Source: Trogon surrucura (Eukaryota > Chordata > Aves > Trogoniformes > Trogonidae). Taken from it: a stretch of 64,000 nucleotides of DNA. The DNA lies in assembly GCA_020746105.1 (NCBI GenBank), contig CM036617.1, positions 160,960,912 through 161,024,911 of the forward strand, in the 5' to 3' direction. The position numbers and the translations under genes are program-made. Position 1 is the stretch's first letter. Each line of letters opens with the position of its first letter. The notes beneath the pieces are model-generated. The model was not told the origin of the DNA and made no database searches. It saw only the letters and a program-made list of their open reading frames with translations. Below are positions 1 to 16,690 of the stretch, piece after piece.

Positions 1-212
1 ACCAGTTCCTGCTTTTCATACACACCTTGGAGCCAGAGAGTACGCTCCACAATGCTGTGAAGGGGACAGAGTTGGGCTATTAAAGTACCTAATACCCTTA
101 TACTTCTTCCTACTAACAATTTTCTCCAAGTGTGGCCCTAAGCAAGGTGATGCAGGTCCTGTTTATTACCGAGTAAAGGTCACAGTGCTGTTTAATTGGT
201 GTATGTTGCTTT

Positions 213-403
213 AAGTGAGGTTCTGGAAAAGGTTGCCCAGAGTGGTGGTGGAAGCACCTTCCCTGGAAGTTTTTAAGACCAGATTGGATGGGGCTCTGAG
301 CAGCCTGATCTAGTGGGGGATGTCCCTGCCCATGGCAGGGGGGTTGGAACTAGATGATCTTTAAGGTCCCTTCCAACCCTGAAAATTCTATGATTCCATG
401 ATT
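213..403 (+). mobile_element. CR1 LINE 3'-end fragment
   Basis: This is a 5'-truncated CR1 tail on the + strand. It shows the usual end of the second ORF (a 'ggttgcccagagtggtggtgg' type segment, then 'ccctggaagt'), the 'gggatgtccctgcccatggc' block, the 'ttggaactagatgatcttta' block, and a short terminal repeat of ATTCTATG/ATTCCATG type. It encodes only the last residues of the CR1 polyprotein and is an inactive fossil. The family is clear; the subfamily cannot be set by eye. Confidence 0.9.
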
Positions 404-4610
<4,207 letters not shown>

Positions 4611-4715
4611 GCTTCCACCTCCTGAAGACAAATGTGCGTCTCATTCTTGACCCCTTCGACCTCAAACTGAGAGGAAATAAACTTGAAGATTATGAGGTGG
4701 TGTTAAAATATCCCG
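4611..4715 (+). CDS. Candidate internal coding exon, unknown gene
   Basis: This 105-bp segment is open and symmetrical (phase 1 at both ends). It sits between an acceptor 'attatcaatgatttcag' and a donor CCCG|gtatga. In the frame fixed by the 822-901 segment it encodes 35 residues beginning FHLLKTNVRLILDPF and continuing DLKLRGNKLEDYEVVLKYP. This is a charged, amphipathic composition unlike translated intron. The G left by the upstream segment plus GC here gives a Gly codon, so joining creates no stop. No family was recognised and no domain is named. It could be a chance ORF, but the joint phase agreement raises its credibility. Confidence 0.42.
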
Positions 4716-7700
4716 GTATGAATGAATGTCTGTAGATTACATCTGCAGAATCTTGTTCTTGCAAGCCAAGCTGATGAGAATTCAAATAGCACCGAGTAAT
4801 AAACATGCAGGTTTGCCTCCCACCTGCTCACTGTAGCATAAGGGTATGATTTCTGCATCATGTGTCACAGAAATGGTCTAAGTGGTTTGCACGGCGCACA
4901 TTGATTTAGTACAACTAGGCCCTTGCCCGACATGGTCAGGATTGCCCTTCCCAAAGCAGAAAAAAACATCAGCCATCCTTGATACATTGTAGTTTGTCTA
5001 CTGCATGGAAAGCTGACAACGGATGCCAGTAACCTCCCCAGTTACTCGTCCGCTTCCATCCTTCAGTTGCTGGGAAGAATCATCAAAAAGGTGGACAGGG
5101 CTAAATTCGTATGTCACTTGTCCTGCTGCTGATATCTGAACCCCCATATGTGGGCTGAGGAAAGAAAGAGGTGATCATTAACGAGTAGCTCCTAGCAGTT
5201 GATGGTGGGACAGTTGCAAAGGGCACTTTTTCTTGGTTTACGTCATTGTTTAATTTTTCCTGTGAGAGCTCCAGAGGAGTGTGGAGCACTTTGCAGAATT
5301 GACCTCTTAATGACTCATCCTCTGAACCTGTGGGAGGTATGGTGGTTTCTTAATATTTTTGTTCCTCCGCATTTTTTCATCTCAGAAGCTTACTGACAAA
5401 CTGACAAATGTTTCAGTATCATGGACTGGAGCCTCTGCAATAAATATACATTCATTTATGCCATGTAGGCCTGTACACATCAAACTGAAGAGCTAGGGCC
5501 GTGGCCTTGTCTTAGATTTGAGACCCTTGTCTTAGATTTGCAGACTCCTCTCTTTTGTTTTCCCAAGGACCCACAGATCTAGAAACTGTATGACAGGACA
5601 CTGTATTCTGTCTTGGACAAACTCCACTGAGGGAACTATTTTCTGCTCATCAAAATTCCTCTACGGTGAGCAGCATTTCTTAAGCCTTTGTTAATAAAAG
5701 CACATGACGTTTCATGGAGAAATGAGTATATGTGTTCTTTCAAAACCTACAGTCTATGGGTATTTCTCTTATGAGGAGGAACACAAAAGGAACCCTATAT
5801 GCCAGCTGCCAGCTGTGCATTTGATGGCATCCTTGGAGGATATTTAAACACTCATATGATGGTTCAATGTGAGAATGGAGAACAGAACACAAGGAGCCAT
5901 TGAATGGTGGATTTGTTATTAAGGAATATACTTGGGTTTTGATGAAACATCTTGAATTACCATTTGTAAAGAAGAAACATCTAAATGTTGGGACTGTAAC
6001 ACCATTTCCTTTGCAATTGTCACTCTTTCTCCAGCCAGAGCTGAAGAGCCAGTAAAAATAGTTTAGCAAAGACAGTGGTTTCAGACTTTGTAATCACCAA
6101 TTTGAGATTTTTAGACAGCCCAGAAATACTATGCTTGAATTCACATAGCTCAGACAATTGAATCTTGAAAAATTCTGGAAGACAGGATTTAAACTACAGT
6201 TTGTGATTAGATGAAAACAATCTTGTTGGACTGCAAATTTTGGTCTAGTCATCCAAACTATTTCACCTCAAAGACAGATGCTCCTTCGAATTATACTGAT
6301 GACACAGTACATTTATTTTGCTTTCTTCTTAATGGAGAACCTGGAGGTTAGTTGTAAGGACCCAGCTTCTCAGTATCTGGGTAGTCCAATGCTGCCCATC
6401 TCATGTGTGCCATCCACCTCACAGTGTAGTTCAGAGGATGTGACATAGCTTTAAACCAGCAGTGCTCAAGGGCTAAAGCTGTCACTAAGGGTTGCAGAAG
6501 ACTGGATAAAGCCTGGTATAAGCTCAATTTGGACTTCATTCCCTCAAGTGAAATCCTCTCATAGCAAAGCATCCACCCAAGGCTGAAGCCACAGAATAAA
6601 AATGAAGTTAAAATTTGTCTCTAACAAACACGAAAGTGAAGTACTAATTTGTTTGATTTCATCCTGCCTGTCTAGCAGAGGATTCTCTGCTGTATTGGAC
6701 TATGGTTGAAATGGCATCACTAGCATATTGTTCCTTGCCACCTACACAAGTCTAGTGATTCTCAATAATCATGCTTCCCAAGCAGTCAGTGAGTCACTGA
6801 TGATCTGTTTTCTGCAAAGTAGACCTCTGTTTGGTTCCCATGGAGATCAGAAGTGACAATTATTACAGACTGCTACTACAGTTCCTCAGCTGCGTGCACC
6901 CACTAAAAGAAGCTCTTACCTGGTTATAGTCCCTTGGAGTTTTGCAGCACATCATCACTGCTTCCTTTTGACAGTGATTTGAACACTTCGGGTGAATTGG
7001 CCTTGTGGAGAGCATCATGGAAGAGAGTGTTTTGTGGAGCATTTTTGTTTCACAATGTGTTTAGAAAAAGACCAAGAGAATAACAGCTCTGTAAACTTGC
7101 CATAGAGCAATGGTGTGCCAGTATTGCAGGAAATCTTTTGAGGCCAGGCTAAATGATTCAACCCTTGCTTTAACAACAAACGTGCACAGAAGTTAGATTT
7201 GTCATAATAGGAGAGATTTCACTGTACATGATCTGACAGTTTTTGCTGTAACCAAATGTAGGAGTATTTCTCAGACAGCAGAAACCTGTCTGTGGGTGCT
7301 TAAAACGGCTGTTGCCCATGTTGGGGGACTTCTGTGTAGTAAACACTTTTCTGGTCATCATTAAAGTACTTATAGCTCAAGACAGGACCGTGCTGGTGAA
7401 ACAGATCATTCTGCAAAGTGCAGTGAACCTCTTAGTAGTTTAACTGTACTGAGAAAAGAATTAGAAAGATACCATGGGATGGAACCTAGATGAAAGGGAC
7501 TCCATGTGCCAGAAAGGAGGAAATACGTAGGAGAACGAGGATTATCGTATTATGCAGTAAAGGCAGACGCAGAATGAGGTTAGGAACTGAAAATGACGTA
7601 AAAAAGGAAATTGTTTAATTGAGTATCTGCTCCGTTTCTCTGTGATTCTAATCTCTTGAGAATAGAACAAGAAGTAGACCGCTGCCAAATCATTTTAAGA

Positions 7701-10590
7701 CTGAAGAGAGATGGGAATTGGTTTATCGGTTCATTCCAACCCTCAGGTGTCTGAGATTGCAAACCTTTTGGAAACAACTTATCTCATTTTTATTTACTTA
7801 ATGCCCAGTGTAATGTGCCCATGAATCTTATATGTCCTATTGGGTATTACCAGGGTATATAAATATCCTACCTTTTCTTCCAAAATTTGTGTTGATGTTC
7901 CCTTCGTTCATGTGTCTCTGCGCAAACTGAAACTTCTAATTACTTTAGAAGTTTGCATGACTCTTCAAAAACAACCTAGTAGACTGAGGAAATACATGAG
8001 ATATAAAAACAATTAACAGGCATAATACAAGGAAAGTTTATAAAACACGCAAAAAGGAAGGAAGAGCTTAACCTGAAAAACAGAGTAGAGTTAGAATCAA
8101 AGCTTTGGTTTACTTATGCCATCTGTTTTACATTTCTCATAACTAATGGATCAATGTGCAAGTGATAAGTTTGGATCAATTATAGCACCCTTATTGGTAC
8201 TGTGGGAATCAGCAGTCCAGTTAGAGAGTTTTGTTTATGGTCTTTGATTCCTGTGTTACAGGAGATGGTAGTAAGGTGAGTTCCTAAATTCCACCCTTAG
8301 CCTTCGTTGCCTACTTTTTCTATTGGCTGGATCTCAGTGTTGTCTGCAGGATTGGCTTCAGCTCCATAAAAGCTGAGCTCACTGGATTCTTCCTGTGAGG
8401 TTGTGATTCAGAGCGACACGTTAATTGGAGGCAGGTCATTTTCAATTACTGTGTTGTGGGGGATACCAGACTGCAGGAAAATGTAAGACTGTTTATTGGA
8501 GTTAGGGAGGTATTAAAAATTTGGAGGGAGTCCACATGGCATCGTTACCAAGCTCTGCTTGGCAGAACACAAACATAACATGACATGCATAAATAAATAA
8601 AACCCAGGAGGTACTGCACACCTTTCAGCCTATATCACAGATCATATTTATGGTTGTGTATTATGGGACACTGACTGTAACTTTGAGTGGAGAATATTTT
8701 TCCACAGCTAGGTTTCCATTGCCCAGATGGTGTTGCTGTAAGGAAAAAACTTGGAAATATTCCCACTACCTGGTTTGTCCATAGGAGCCTTACATGCTTT
8801 TGGGAAATCAGCCAACAGATTATTTTTAAAATTAGAAGATTTAATTAGATCTTAATGTATAAATAGTATCAACTTGAGCAAACTCCAAGTATCTGGTTAT
8901 TATAACAATGTACTTCATCTTAGAAGTCTCCCAAGAAACCAGTTGCCTACTTCTTTTTCCTCTCCCAAGTTGTGGGCTACTTTAATAAATAAATGATTAG
9001 ATTTTTATACAGTTTTATCAAAGGAACTGCTTTGGATCATTGGATAAAAACAAACCATTTTTGGCAGGGAATTAATTTGTAATAAGGAAACTGTGCCAGC
9101 CAGGGGAGAGTGGAGCTTCTATAATTTCCAAATTCTTTTTAATAGAATGAATAACGGTTGGAGAACTTACACAGCACTGTTAAAGAGTCTTTGTTCAAGA
9201 CATCATTTCTTGTATAAGCATTGGTTCTTGAGAAACCCAAGATTTCCAGTTAAAAGAACCCTGAAATTTACTACTTGGAAAATAATTCTTGATTTCTGAT
9301 AATAATTTGCCAAGAGCAGCATTACATTTTTGCCTTAGAATTTCAAAAGGAAGCCAAATTCTCCTCTGAACCACTAAGGCAAACTATCAGCCTCTCCTTG
9401 CCTGCAAACAATTGCAGACAATTCTCATTCAGAAGTACAGGAAAACAGATAAATGGTATCACCTAGCTCTATCACAGGGACATATATGTTCATCCACTTT
9501 AAATCAGTCCCAATCTTTTACAAATTAGGATAGATTAAGCTAGATAACATGTTTCCTTCTTTCGGGTATTTTCATTAAATCGTGATATTAGTCCTTCATT
9601 TTTCCTATTGGCTGAAATAATCCCTGGCAAAAATATTTCTTCTATGGTTGTTGTAAGAACGTGTAATTCATTGTAATTTTCAAAATGTCTTGCACTCTTT
9701 CCCACTTTTATCTCGAATAAACCATCTGACACAAAACTCTGCCACAGATGAGGTTAAAACCAAAGGGCTAGGCTCACACCTTTGCTCAGGTAAGCACACC
9801 GAATAGGTGTCACTGGAGAATATTTTATCCTGAACGCTTCACTATTCAGATATTTTTCAGCTTCAGTGGAAACATGGGTAATGTTGCCTGATTGTTCTCT
9901 AGGAGGAGCACTTACTGCGCGTATGACTGTATCATCCTGGGATCTGCACTGGCATGGTTATAGCAGTCTTACGTTCCTCAGCGTAGGGTCATCTTACCTT
10001 CTGCGTGACACCTCCTTCAGATATATGTCTGTGGGCAAGCAGCTTTGTGCTACAAAATTAAAAGTCACAAGATGATGTGAAAGTGTCTGCATCGCATTCC
10101 AGTTTGAGCAGTGACGTGCAGAACAGGAGTAAACATTACTGGTAAATTAGCTGGAGAGTTGACTTTGCAACATTGCATAGTCTCTTTGGAGCAGATTGAA
10201 ACGATGACAAAAGGAGCAAGATAATAAGGAATCAAATCCTGTGATTCAGTATTGTGAATGTCTGTATGAGACATGACAAATTATAGCGGTATCCCTTGTA
10301 CTGTCGTTGCAGTTGCGGACTTTTAGTAACTGAGTCTGCACACCACTGTAGATGCTAAGGGAAATTCCAGTTGACAGTGGCTGACCATTTGACCTATAGG
10401 TTTTCTAGCTTAGGTCATGGGACCTGGCTGATGTGCAGAGTGTAGCTCATTACAGTCTGAAAGCTCTCATTTTGCACCCTGCTGGTTTTGCCACGCAGCT
10501 CTGCAGTGCAACTTCATGGTGTCTGCCAATGTAAACAGTCGAAGTCATCTGAAGAACCAGCTGGTTGACTGGTGGGGCAGTAGGACACCT
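4716..10590. other. Single-copy intronic or intergenic sequence
   Basis: Nearly 5.9 kb of AT-rich DNA with no recognisable CR1, LTR or tandem array. There is one tiny imperfect duplication near 5,500-5,540 ('cttgtcttagatttg' twice). The largest ORF is 109 codons on the minus strand at 5,740-6,069, with no motif, good codon bias or splice context. I see no supportable gene. Confidence 0.5.
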
Positions 10591-11570
10591 TCATTACACA
10601 TTTCTGCTGTTGATCCCACTGTCTTTTCGGTGCTCTAGGTAAGCTATGGTGGCTTCACAGCTGCTGGGGGACCAATCATATGACCCTCCCCAGGCCAGTT
10701 GTATCGTTCCATGCCCATCCAGTGACAGCAAACCAGTGCAAACCACACTGCTGTGCTGGAGAGACTGGCCTTGTCTTCGGCTGGCTGAAGTCTTGACTAG
10801 TGCTGGGATTTGTTTTTCTGCTTCCCTCGCTCTCTTAGCAGCAAAACCCAAGCGACTGCACTGATTTTCCTTTTATGTGCCTCCTGAACAAGCCTTATGT
10901 GCTGGTGACAATCAAATTAATCACTGCCCCGTCGGCAGCTGCATGTTGGGCTCTCCCGGCAGACTCGGAGTGGGAGGGCTGTAGCCTGGCATGTCGGAAT
11001 AAATCCTTGTCCAAAGTAGGTCAGCAAACCGTGCCCAGCCTCAAGAAACAGCTTTGATCAGAGGCAGCAAATTTCTCGATACTGCCGGCAATCATTTTCT
11101 TAAAATGTCTTTTGTGGGAAAGAATCTTACAGGCCCAAATGGCAACACCGATTCCCTGAAGCCTGAACACTCTGGCAGACCTTAACTGAAAAGGGAAAAT
11201 CCCAAAGGCTTGTTAAAAAAATCCTAAAAATGCATAAGGAATCTTTTGTAAGGAGCCTTGATACACATTTGCTGCTCTCATTTCTGTAACATTCAATCAA
11301 TTACTTTTTTTCAAAACACCTATTTAAAATTTTAAAGAAAGTTACGTGATGTCTGATTTCCAGGAAATTGCCCAAATCAATTAATCTATCACTTCAAAAC
11401 TTCTGGTGATTTATTTTTCAATTTAGGGTTTAGTTTTAATTGCTGGACTCAAGTGCTGGTATTAAAATGAGGAGTTATCTCATTTTACAAAATATTTAGC
11501 AATGACAGTGCTAACAGTAATACTTGTCACTTGGCCGCTGCCTGTGACAGAGTTACGTTAATGGACAAAA
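10591..11570. other. Possible conserved non-coding element region
   Basis: The first ~270 bp has overlapping ORFs on both strands (85 and 72 codons) with no domain. The following ~700 bp alternates balanced-composition blocks around 10,910-11,100 with AT-rich blocks holding TAAT-type homeodomain-like words (for example near 10,914 and 11,380). It has no transposon signature. That texture is often seen in developmental enhancers, but I can show no conservation from this sequence alone, so the call is tentative. Confidence 0.2.
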
Positions 11571-14500
11571 CTTAAAAATCAAACTATTTGAACTAACTTT
11601 GCTTCTTAGGGAGCTTTTAGGTCAAGTCTGAAAGATAATAGAGTCTATAAAAACACTGTCTCTGGGCTATTTCAGGTTGTCCTCTGAGCCATAAAAATAT
11701 TTCTTTGAGGTTTTTTCTATAATGAAATCCATGCTGTTGTCCAGTTCCAAGGTAATTCATTGTAGCTCTGTCCTTGTCTCTCTACAGATGCTACTATTAT
11801 TCTGCAAGGAAAAAAAAAAAAGCTACCAGCCATTTCTGGGTGTTCTGTAAAGTCTTAAAAGCAAGATAGCTTAAAATAAATGTTTGCATCCTGCTGTGGT
11901 TTTATGACTTCCAACTCACTAAACTATAAATAAGATCAAAAGATTCACTCTCTCATGCTTGAAACCCTAAAATAATTGAATATTAAAAAGTTAAAGAATG
12001 CCAAAATTAAGCTTCTTGGTACATTATATTATGATACATTTTTTGACAGGTTACATGCTAAAATAGACTAATCAAAATTAGATAGGTATGAAAAAGTACA
12101 TTTTCCATCGAAATTCTGCAAATATTTGTTAAATCATCTAATCATTTTTTTGTCATTGCTTTGTGGCAATTTGTTGCCCAGAAATGTGCTTTTCTGTACT
12201 GCCTGTGCAAATTCAACAATAAAAACGTATTTTTTTTTCTCTCTTATTTTTACAATACTGAAAGCTGGTTCTTGGATACCCAAAGATGGTCTTATTATTA
12301 AGTGTAACATCTGCTAAGGATTGTCAGTTGCCATTTGAAATTCAGAATAAAAATGTCAAGCCTTCAGCCTGATCAATCTCAGATTATTTTTTTTTGCCTT
12401 TAACGTAATTTACTGGGAACCCAAAAGTTTTCATCACGCTGCTGAACGGGTTAAAATAAAAAAGAACAAGCAGACCAGTTCCCTTACTGCTTCACAAAAA
12501 CTATTGTAGGTGTATCAAGGGACAAGACACCTGAAAAGAAAGCCCAGCACCTGCCTTCAAGTGGAAATTCACTCTTTGGGAGTGTGATGTGAAAATGTAA
12601 ACTTTTCCTAACAATCCAGATGAAAAAACTGTAAAAACCAGTTAATCACTCATTGATGCTCTCTGTGTCTTTTATTTTTGTAGTTGTTTTTTATTATCAC
12701 TTAAAGCTAGCTACCTGTGGAAGAAAGTCGAAAGTACACAACTGCTATTTTTCAGCAAGTCCCCTGTTTGCCTGGTTGGTTTTGATTTTTACTGTTTATC
12801 TGATTTCAGAGCTAAAAATAGACACGAGGGGCTGGGAATCAGAAACTACAGCCTTCCTTATGCCACAGGCTTGTTAGTCTTGGCTGAATCACTTAGGTGG
12901 AATCCTTCAGAAACAGTTTTTAGATTTGAATGCTCAAGCAAAGGGCTTTTGTTCTAATGATGTCTTGATACTCCTTTTCCAGGAAAAGCTGAGAGGAGTT
13001 TGTAGCGGTGAGTGTGGTTCTGGGGCTCTTGGAACCACCGTCAAGGCTGGGCGATGTGGTGAGGAGCCCACTCAATGCAGCTGGCAGTCTAACAAAGGTC
13101 TGGATCTCTCTCTCTGCCGTCTCCCTCCTTTCTGCTGCCTCGCAGAAGTTTCTGTGCCCAAGAAACGCAGTCTCAGTGTGTTTTACAGCAGCTGGAGAAT
13201 CCGGATTTAGCACCTCTGATGCCTGCAATAAAGGAAGGCGAAGCAGGGTGGTTCAGAGCTGAGCAGAAAAGCAAGGGAGTGCTAGTGATGTTGATAAATT
13301 GTTGTTTGTTGAAATGCTGCTCCCTGCACTTCTTCAGTGGAAATTACTCTTTTCTAGATGGAGAAACAATCAGTAGCTTAACTTCATTACAAATGCTGAA
13401 AAACATTACTCATGTTAGCAAAACAGCTCTTTGTTCTGTCTTCTTTTTCTCTTTAAAAACCCCAGAACCTGTTAGTGTTTCCAGTAATTGCTTGGAAATG
13501 AGATAATTTATTTTTCTTTTAAGTAGGAAAAACAATTAATCCTTGATTTCGCTCCCCACTCAAATGAAACAATATGGATCTTCTTGTGAATTCTCCCATC
13601 ACATTGCCAGCTCCATCAGGGTCAGAGCAGCAGGCACAGCAAACCAGGCAAACTAACCTGCAGCTCTGTGCATGCTGAGTCGTTGTCAACACTTTTTGGC
13701 TCAAGGGGTCTGTGTCTGTGTTTCTTTTCAGTTGACAGTGTTAATTCCAGCAGTGCCCACTTTTTGGGTTCCACAGCCACCAGTGCACCTGCACAAAAAG
13801 CCCTGGCAGCAGCAAGTTTGTCTGTTTTCTCTATGGCTTTTAACAAAAATCCAAACATTGCAAGGACTCAAGATGAGTTTTTCTCACACTGAGATCTGTC
13901 TGACTCAGCAGCTATTTCATATCACATCTGAGAGTGTTACTTTTCCCAACATTATGTGTACTTCCAAGTGATATCTCTGTCCAAGTACGAGTCTCTTCTG
14001 ACTCTCAAGGGCAAGTGTTAAAGTTGTCACTCTCTCCCAAACTGTTTGGACAGACTGGACAGCTTTGCAGAGGTCCAGCCTGAGGAAAAAAAAAAAATCC
14101 AGCATAACAAAAAAATCCAGATTTAATCTTGTTTTGACCAAGAAAATGTGTGAATTTTGTGACCAACTTTTGCTCAGAATAAAAGGTTTAATTTGGACAA
14201 AAGGCTTTTTTACTCTCCACTGTGACTGGGGGAAGGGTCAATGGTAGAGGTAAGAGGTTTCCCTTATGTTTCCCTTATGTCCATCCTGGCATCACTTTGG
14301 TCCTCAATTTGGCATCATTGACACTCTCCAGCAGATAAAATTGCAGGTGTCACTGTTCCAAGGAAGCCACCAGTTCTTGCTTATCTCTACAACCTCAAGT
14401 GGTCCTTGATGAGGTGGTGGGTTTGAGCTTTTCCCAGGCACTGGGAACAGCCCTCTCTCCAAAGGCCCAGACTCCTCTACTGCGTACAGCTGAGCCTTGG

Positions 14501-15035
14501 GAAGGAGAAGCTCCTTCGCAGAGGTAGCAAAGATAGGAAACAAGCCAACATGTTCCCACACTGTATTATAGGGTAGCCATCAGTGGGGGAATATGACTTG
14601 CTGAACACCAGCTGAGCAGCAGAAGCCAAGATATTTTCACAAAGTCACCTAAGGTGACCAGCCTGGGTGATGCCATTACTGCCTGGAAAGAATTCCTCCC
14701 CTGAGGCATTTTAAAGGGGAGAATCTCATGGCATTCTCCAAAGATTGGAGAATTTCGGTCAGTAGGTGGCACTGCATAATGACTGGAGAGAAAAAGGTCT
14801 TTCTCCTTCCTCTCCTGAGGAGCCCAAGCAAGGAAGATGTGGCATGGGTGAAAAGCACCACGTGAGGAGGCAGAGAGCAAACTGAGGTAGAAAGGTGACA
14901 AATGCAAGAGAGCATTAAGTGGTTCCAAAGTGAGTGGCTGAGTTCACGGCCTGGGAGGGGAAATGGGAAAATCAGGGTCATGCTCTGGCCCTCTGAGACC
15001 TGGTTCTCCTCGTACTGGGAGACAAGAGTGGATGA
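11571..15035. other. Single-copy left flank up to the inverted repeat
   Basis: AT-rich to about 12.9 kb, then more balanced. There is a strong polypyrimidine-AG acceptor-like site at about 13,105-13,145. Overlapping ORFs of 84-124 codons at 12.9-13.9 kb and 14.3-15.0 kb run on both strands with no recognisable domain. The part at about 14,825-14,990 is the reverse complement of a diverged sequence at 49,381-49,560 (about 75% by eye), so at least that piece is an old dispersed or duplicated repeat. Confidence 0.5.
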
Positions 15036-15225
15036 AGACTCTAAGAACAAGTGAATAAAGCCCTAGGGGCAAGAAAGGAGAGTTGGACCATTTGCCTCCT
15101 CTGTGTTTGTTTGTGTAAGGGAGGCAAACCATGAGCAAGCAGGAGCTATGTTAAAGGGTGAGTATTTCTACATGGTGAACATTGCTTTTGATATCTCCCA
15201 CTACGGCTGAAATCTGATTGTACCC

Positions 15226-15284
15226 GTATGTATGTATGTATGTACGTATGTATGTACATACGTATGTATGTATGTATGTATGTA
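15226..15284 (+). repeat. (TGTA)n/(CGTA)n microsatellite, arm A
   Basis: This is a 59-bp tetranucleotide run of TGTA with interspersed CGTA units and one central 'gtacatac' switch that makes the core self-complementary. Its mirror in arm A' is at 46,987-47,030 and is about 15 bp shorter, as expected for a slipping microsatellite after duplication. Confidence 0.95.
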
Positions 15285-15439
15285 AACTCCCGATCCATCT
15301 GCCTCTTAAACACAAGCATTACTTCCCTTGGTAAACAGAAAAAAAGGGATTATCCCAGACTAGGGGTGCGATTCTGACCCAATTAAACAAAAAGACAACA
15401 GACTAACAGACAAACCAAACGTCACCAACCCAAAAAAGC

Positions 15440-15690
15440 CCACCAGAGCCTGACGGAGGATGCAGCTGCGAAGGCAGCAGCGTTGTCTGCCCAGCAGAGA
15501 GCAGCGCTGCCCCAGCAGTGAGCGATGCGGGCCGAGCCGGGCCGACGGAGCCGGTGGCTCTGGCAGCTCCGCCGCTGCTGGGGTCGAGGGGCGGCGGGGC
15601 TGCTGCTGGGGGAACGTGCTGATGCCTCAGGCACTGGGGCCTGACCAGCGGAGCTGCAGGTCACTGCGAACGTAACCGAGCCCAGCTGGG
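15440..15690. promoter_or_regulatory. Small CpG-rich block (CpG-island-like), arm A
   Basis: I count about 21 CpG dinucleotides in roughly 230 bp, in a very GC-rich context. The window is otherwise CpG-poor. A mirror copy lies at about 46,590-46,850. The block could be a small promoter CpG island or part of a GC-rich repeat. No TATA box or initiator was identified. Overlapping ORFs on both strands here are composition effects. Confidence 0.35.
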
Positions 15691-16690
15691 GCCTGGGGCA
15701 CTGGCAAGAGCACCGGCTGCTGCCTCCAGCTCCTGGGGGAGGTAGCCCAGCAGAAGGGAGCCCTGGTGCAGAGGCTGGCCAGCGAGAGTCTTTGGGGCCC
15801 TGGGGTGAGTCAGGGCTGAGCCTGGACTGGGCCTGACTTAAGGCGGCTGCTGATCCCACGTGCTGAGAACTGGCAAAGTCACCTTCCTCCAGGAGCCAGA
15901 GAAGGATGCTCAGGGTACGGTCACTGTTTCCTTTGCAGCCCGTGATTCATTTTCCTCCAGGGGCCGAAATGTCAGGCAGAGCCCGAGTTTTTGCTGCAGA
16001 GAACAAAGCAAGAACCGTGTCCCAGCAGAGCAGTCCCTGGGAAGCAGCCCCGCTGCTGGCAGAGGGTGCTGGGCCGAAGGGCTGGGTCACTGCTGCTCTG
16101 CTGGGTGGCCCCTGTGAGACAGGCCCTGGAGCCCAGTTACCCACTGCAGTCAGCAAGAACAGCCACAGAGCCCTGAGGGGCACCCTGAGGGCACTGAAGA
16201 TCTCAACAGGCCTGACTGGCTCCACCTGGGCCCCCAGCCACACCCTGGGCTTGGGAGTCTCTTTCAGGCCAGGCCAGGGCCCAGGCTGTTCCTGTGCTGG
16301 GCTGTTGGTGGGCCTGTCTCCAGCCTTGTCTCTTGGCTGGACCCCTTGGTGCTGTGCTGCAGCTCTGGGTGGTCCCCCTGCAATTGGCTTGTCCCCTGCA
16401 GTGCCATCAAAGGACCCTATCACCAGACCCGTATCCCACATTCAGCCCTTTGGGGCTGCCCCGTCAGTGATGGACCAGCCTGCACAGGCCACCCTTGACA
16501 CCTGGCTGGTCCTTGCTCCTGTGAGAGCCCTGTGTGGCTCCCTGGCAGGGTGCTCTTTCTGGCCAGCCTGGGTGCCACAGGTGTCTGTGCGGTCTCAATC
16601 CCTGCTGCCTTGTTGGGGCTTCTCTGCTGATATTCCCCTGTTCTTTTGGCTCTTCTCTGCACTAATTATACCTGCTGAAATATGAACCTT
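15691..16690. other. GC-rich block with composition-driven ORFs
   Basis: About 1 kb of GC-rich sequence gives long overlapping ORFs on both strands, including 259 codons (+, 15,906-16,685) and 164 codons (-, 15,947-16,441). The mirror copy at 45,590-46,410 does not preserve the 259-codon frame: small indels restart it as 217 codons in a partly different frame. That argues against a selected protein. It may be the remnant of a GC-rich repeat or an unrecognised regulatory region. Confidence 0.5.

Noticed and set aside
15422-15859. 145-codon minus-strand ORF rich in Ala, Ser and Pro
   Set aside because: It lies over the CpG-rich block; the mirror only supports a shorter frame and no domain is present.
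15906-16685. 259-codon + strand ORF in the GC-rich block
   Set aside because: The mirror copy does not keep the frame, both strands are open, and composition is GC-driven.
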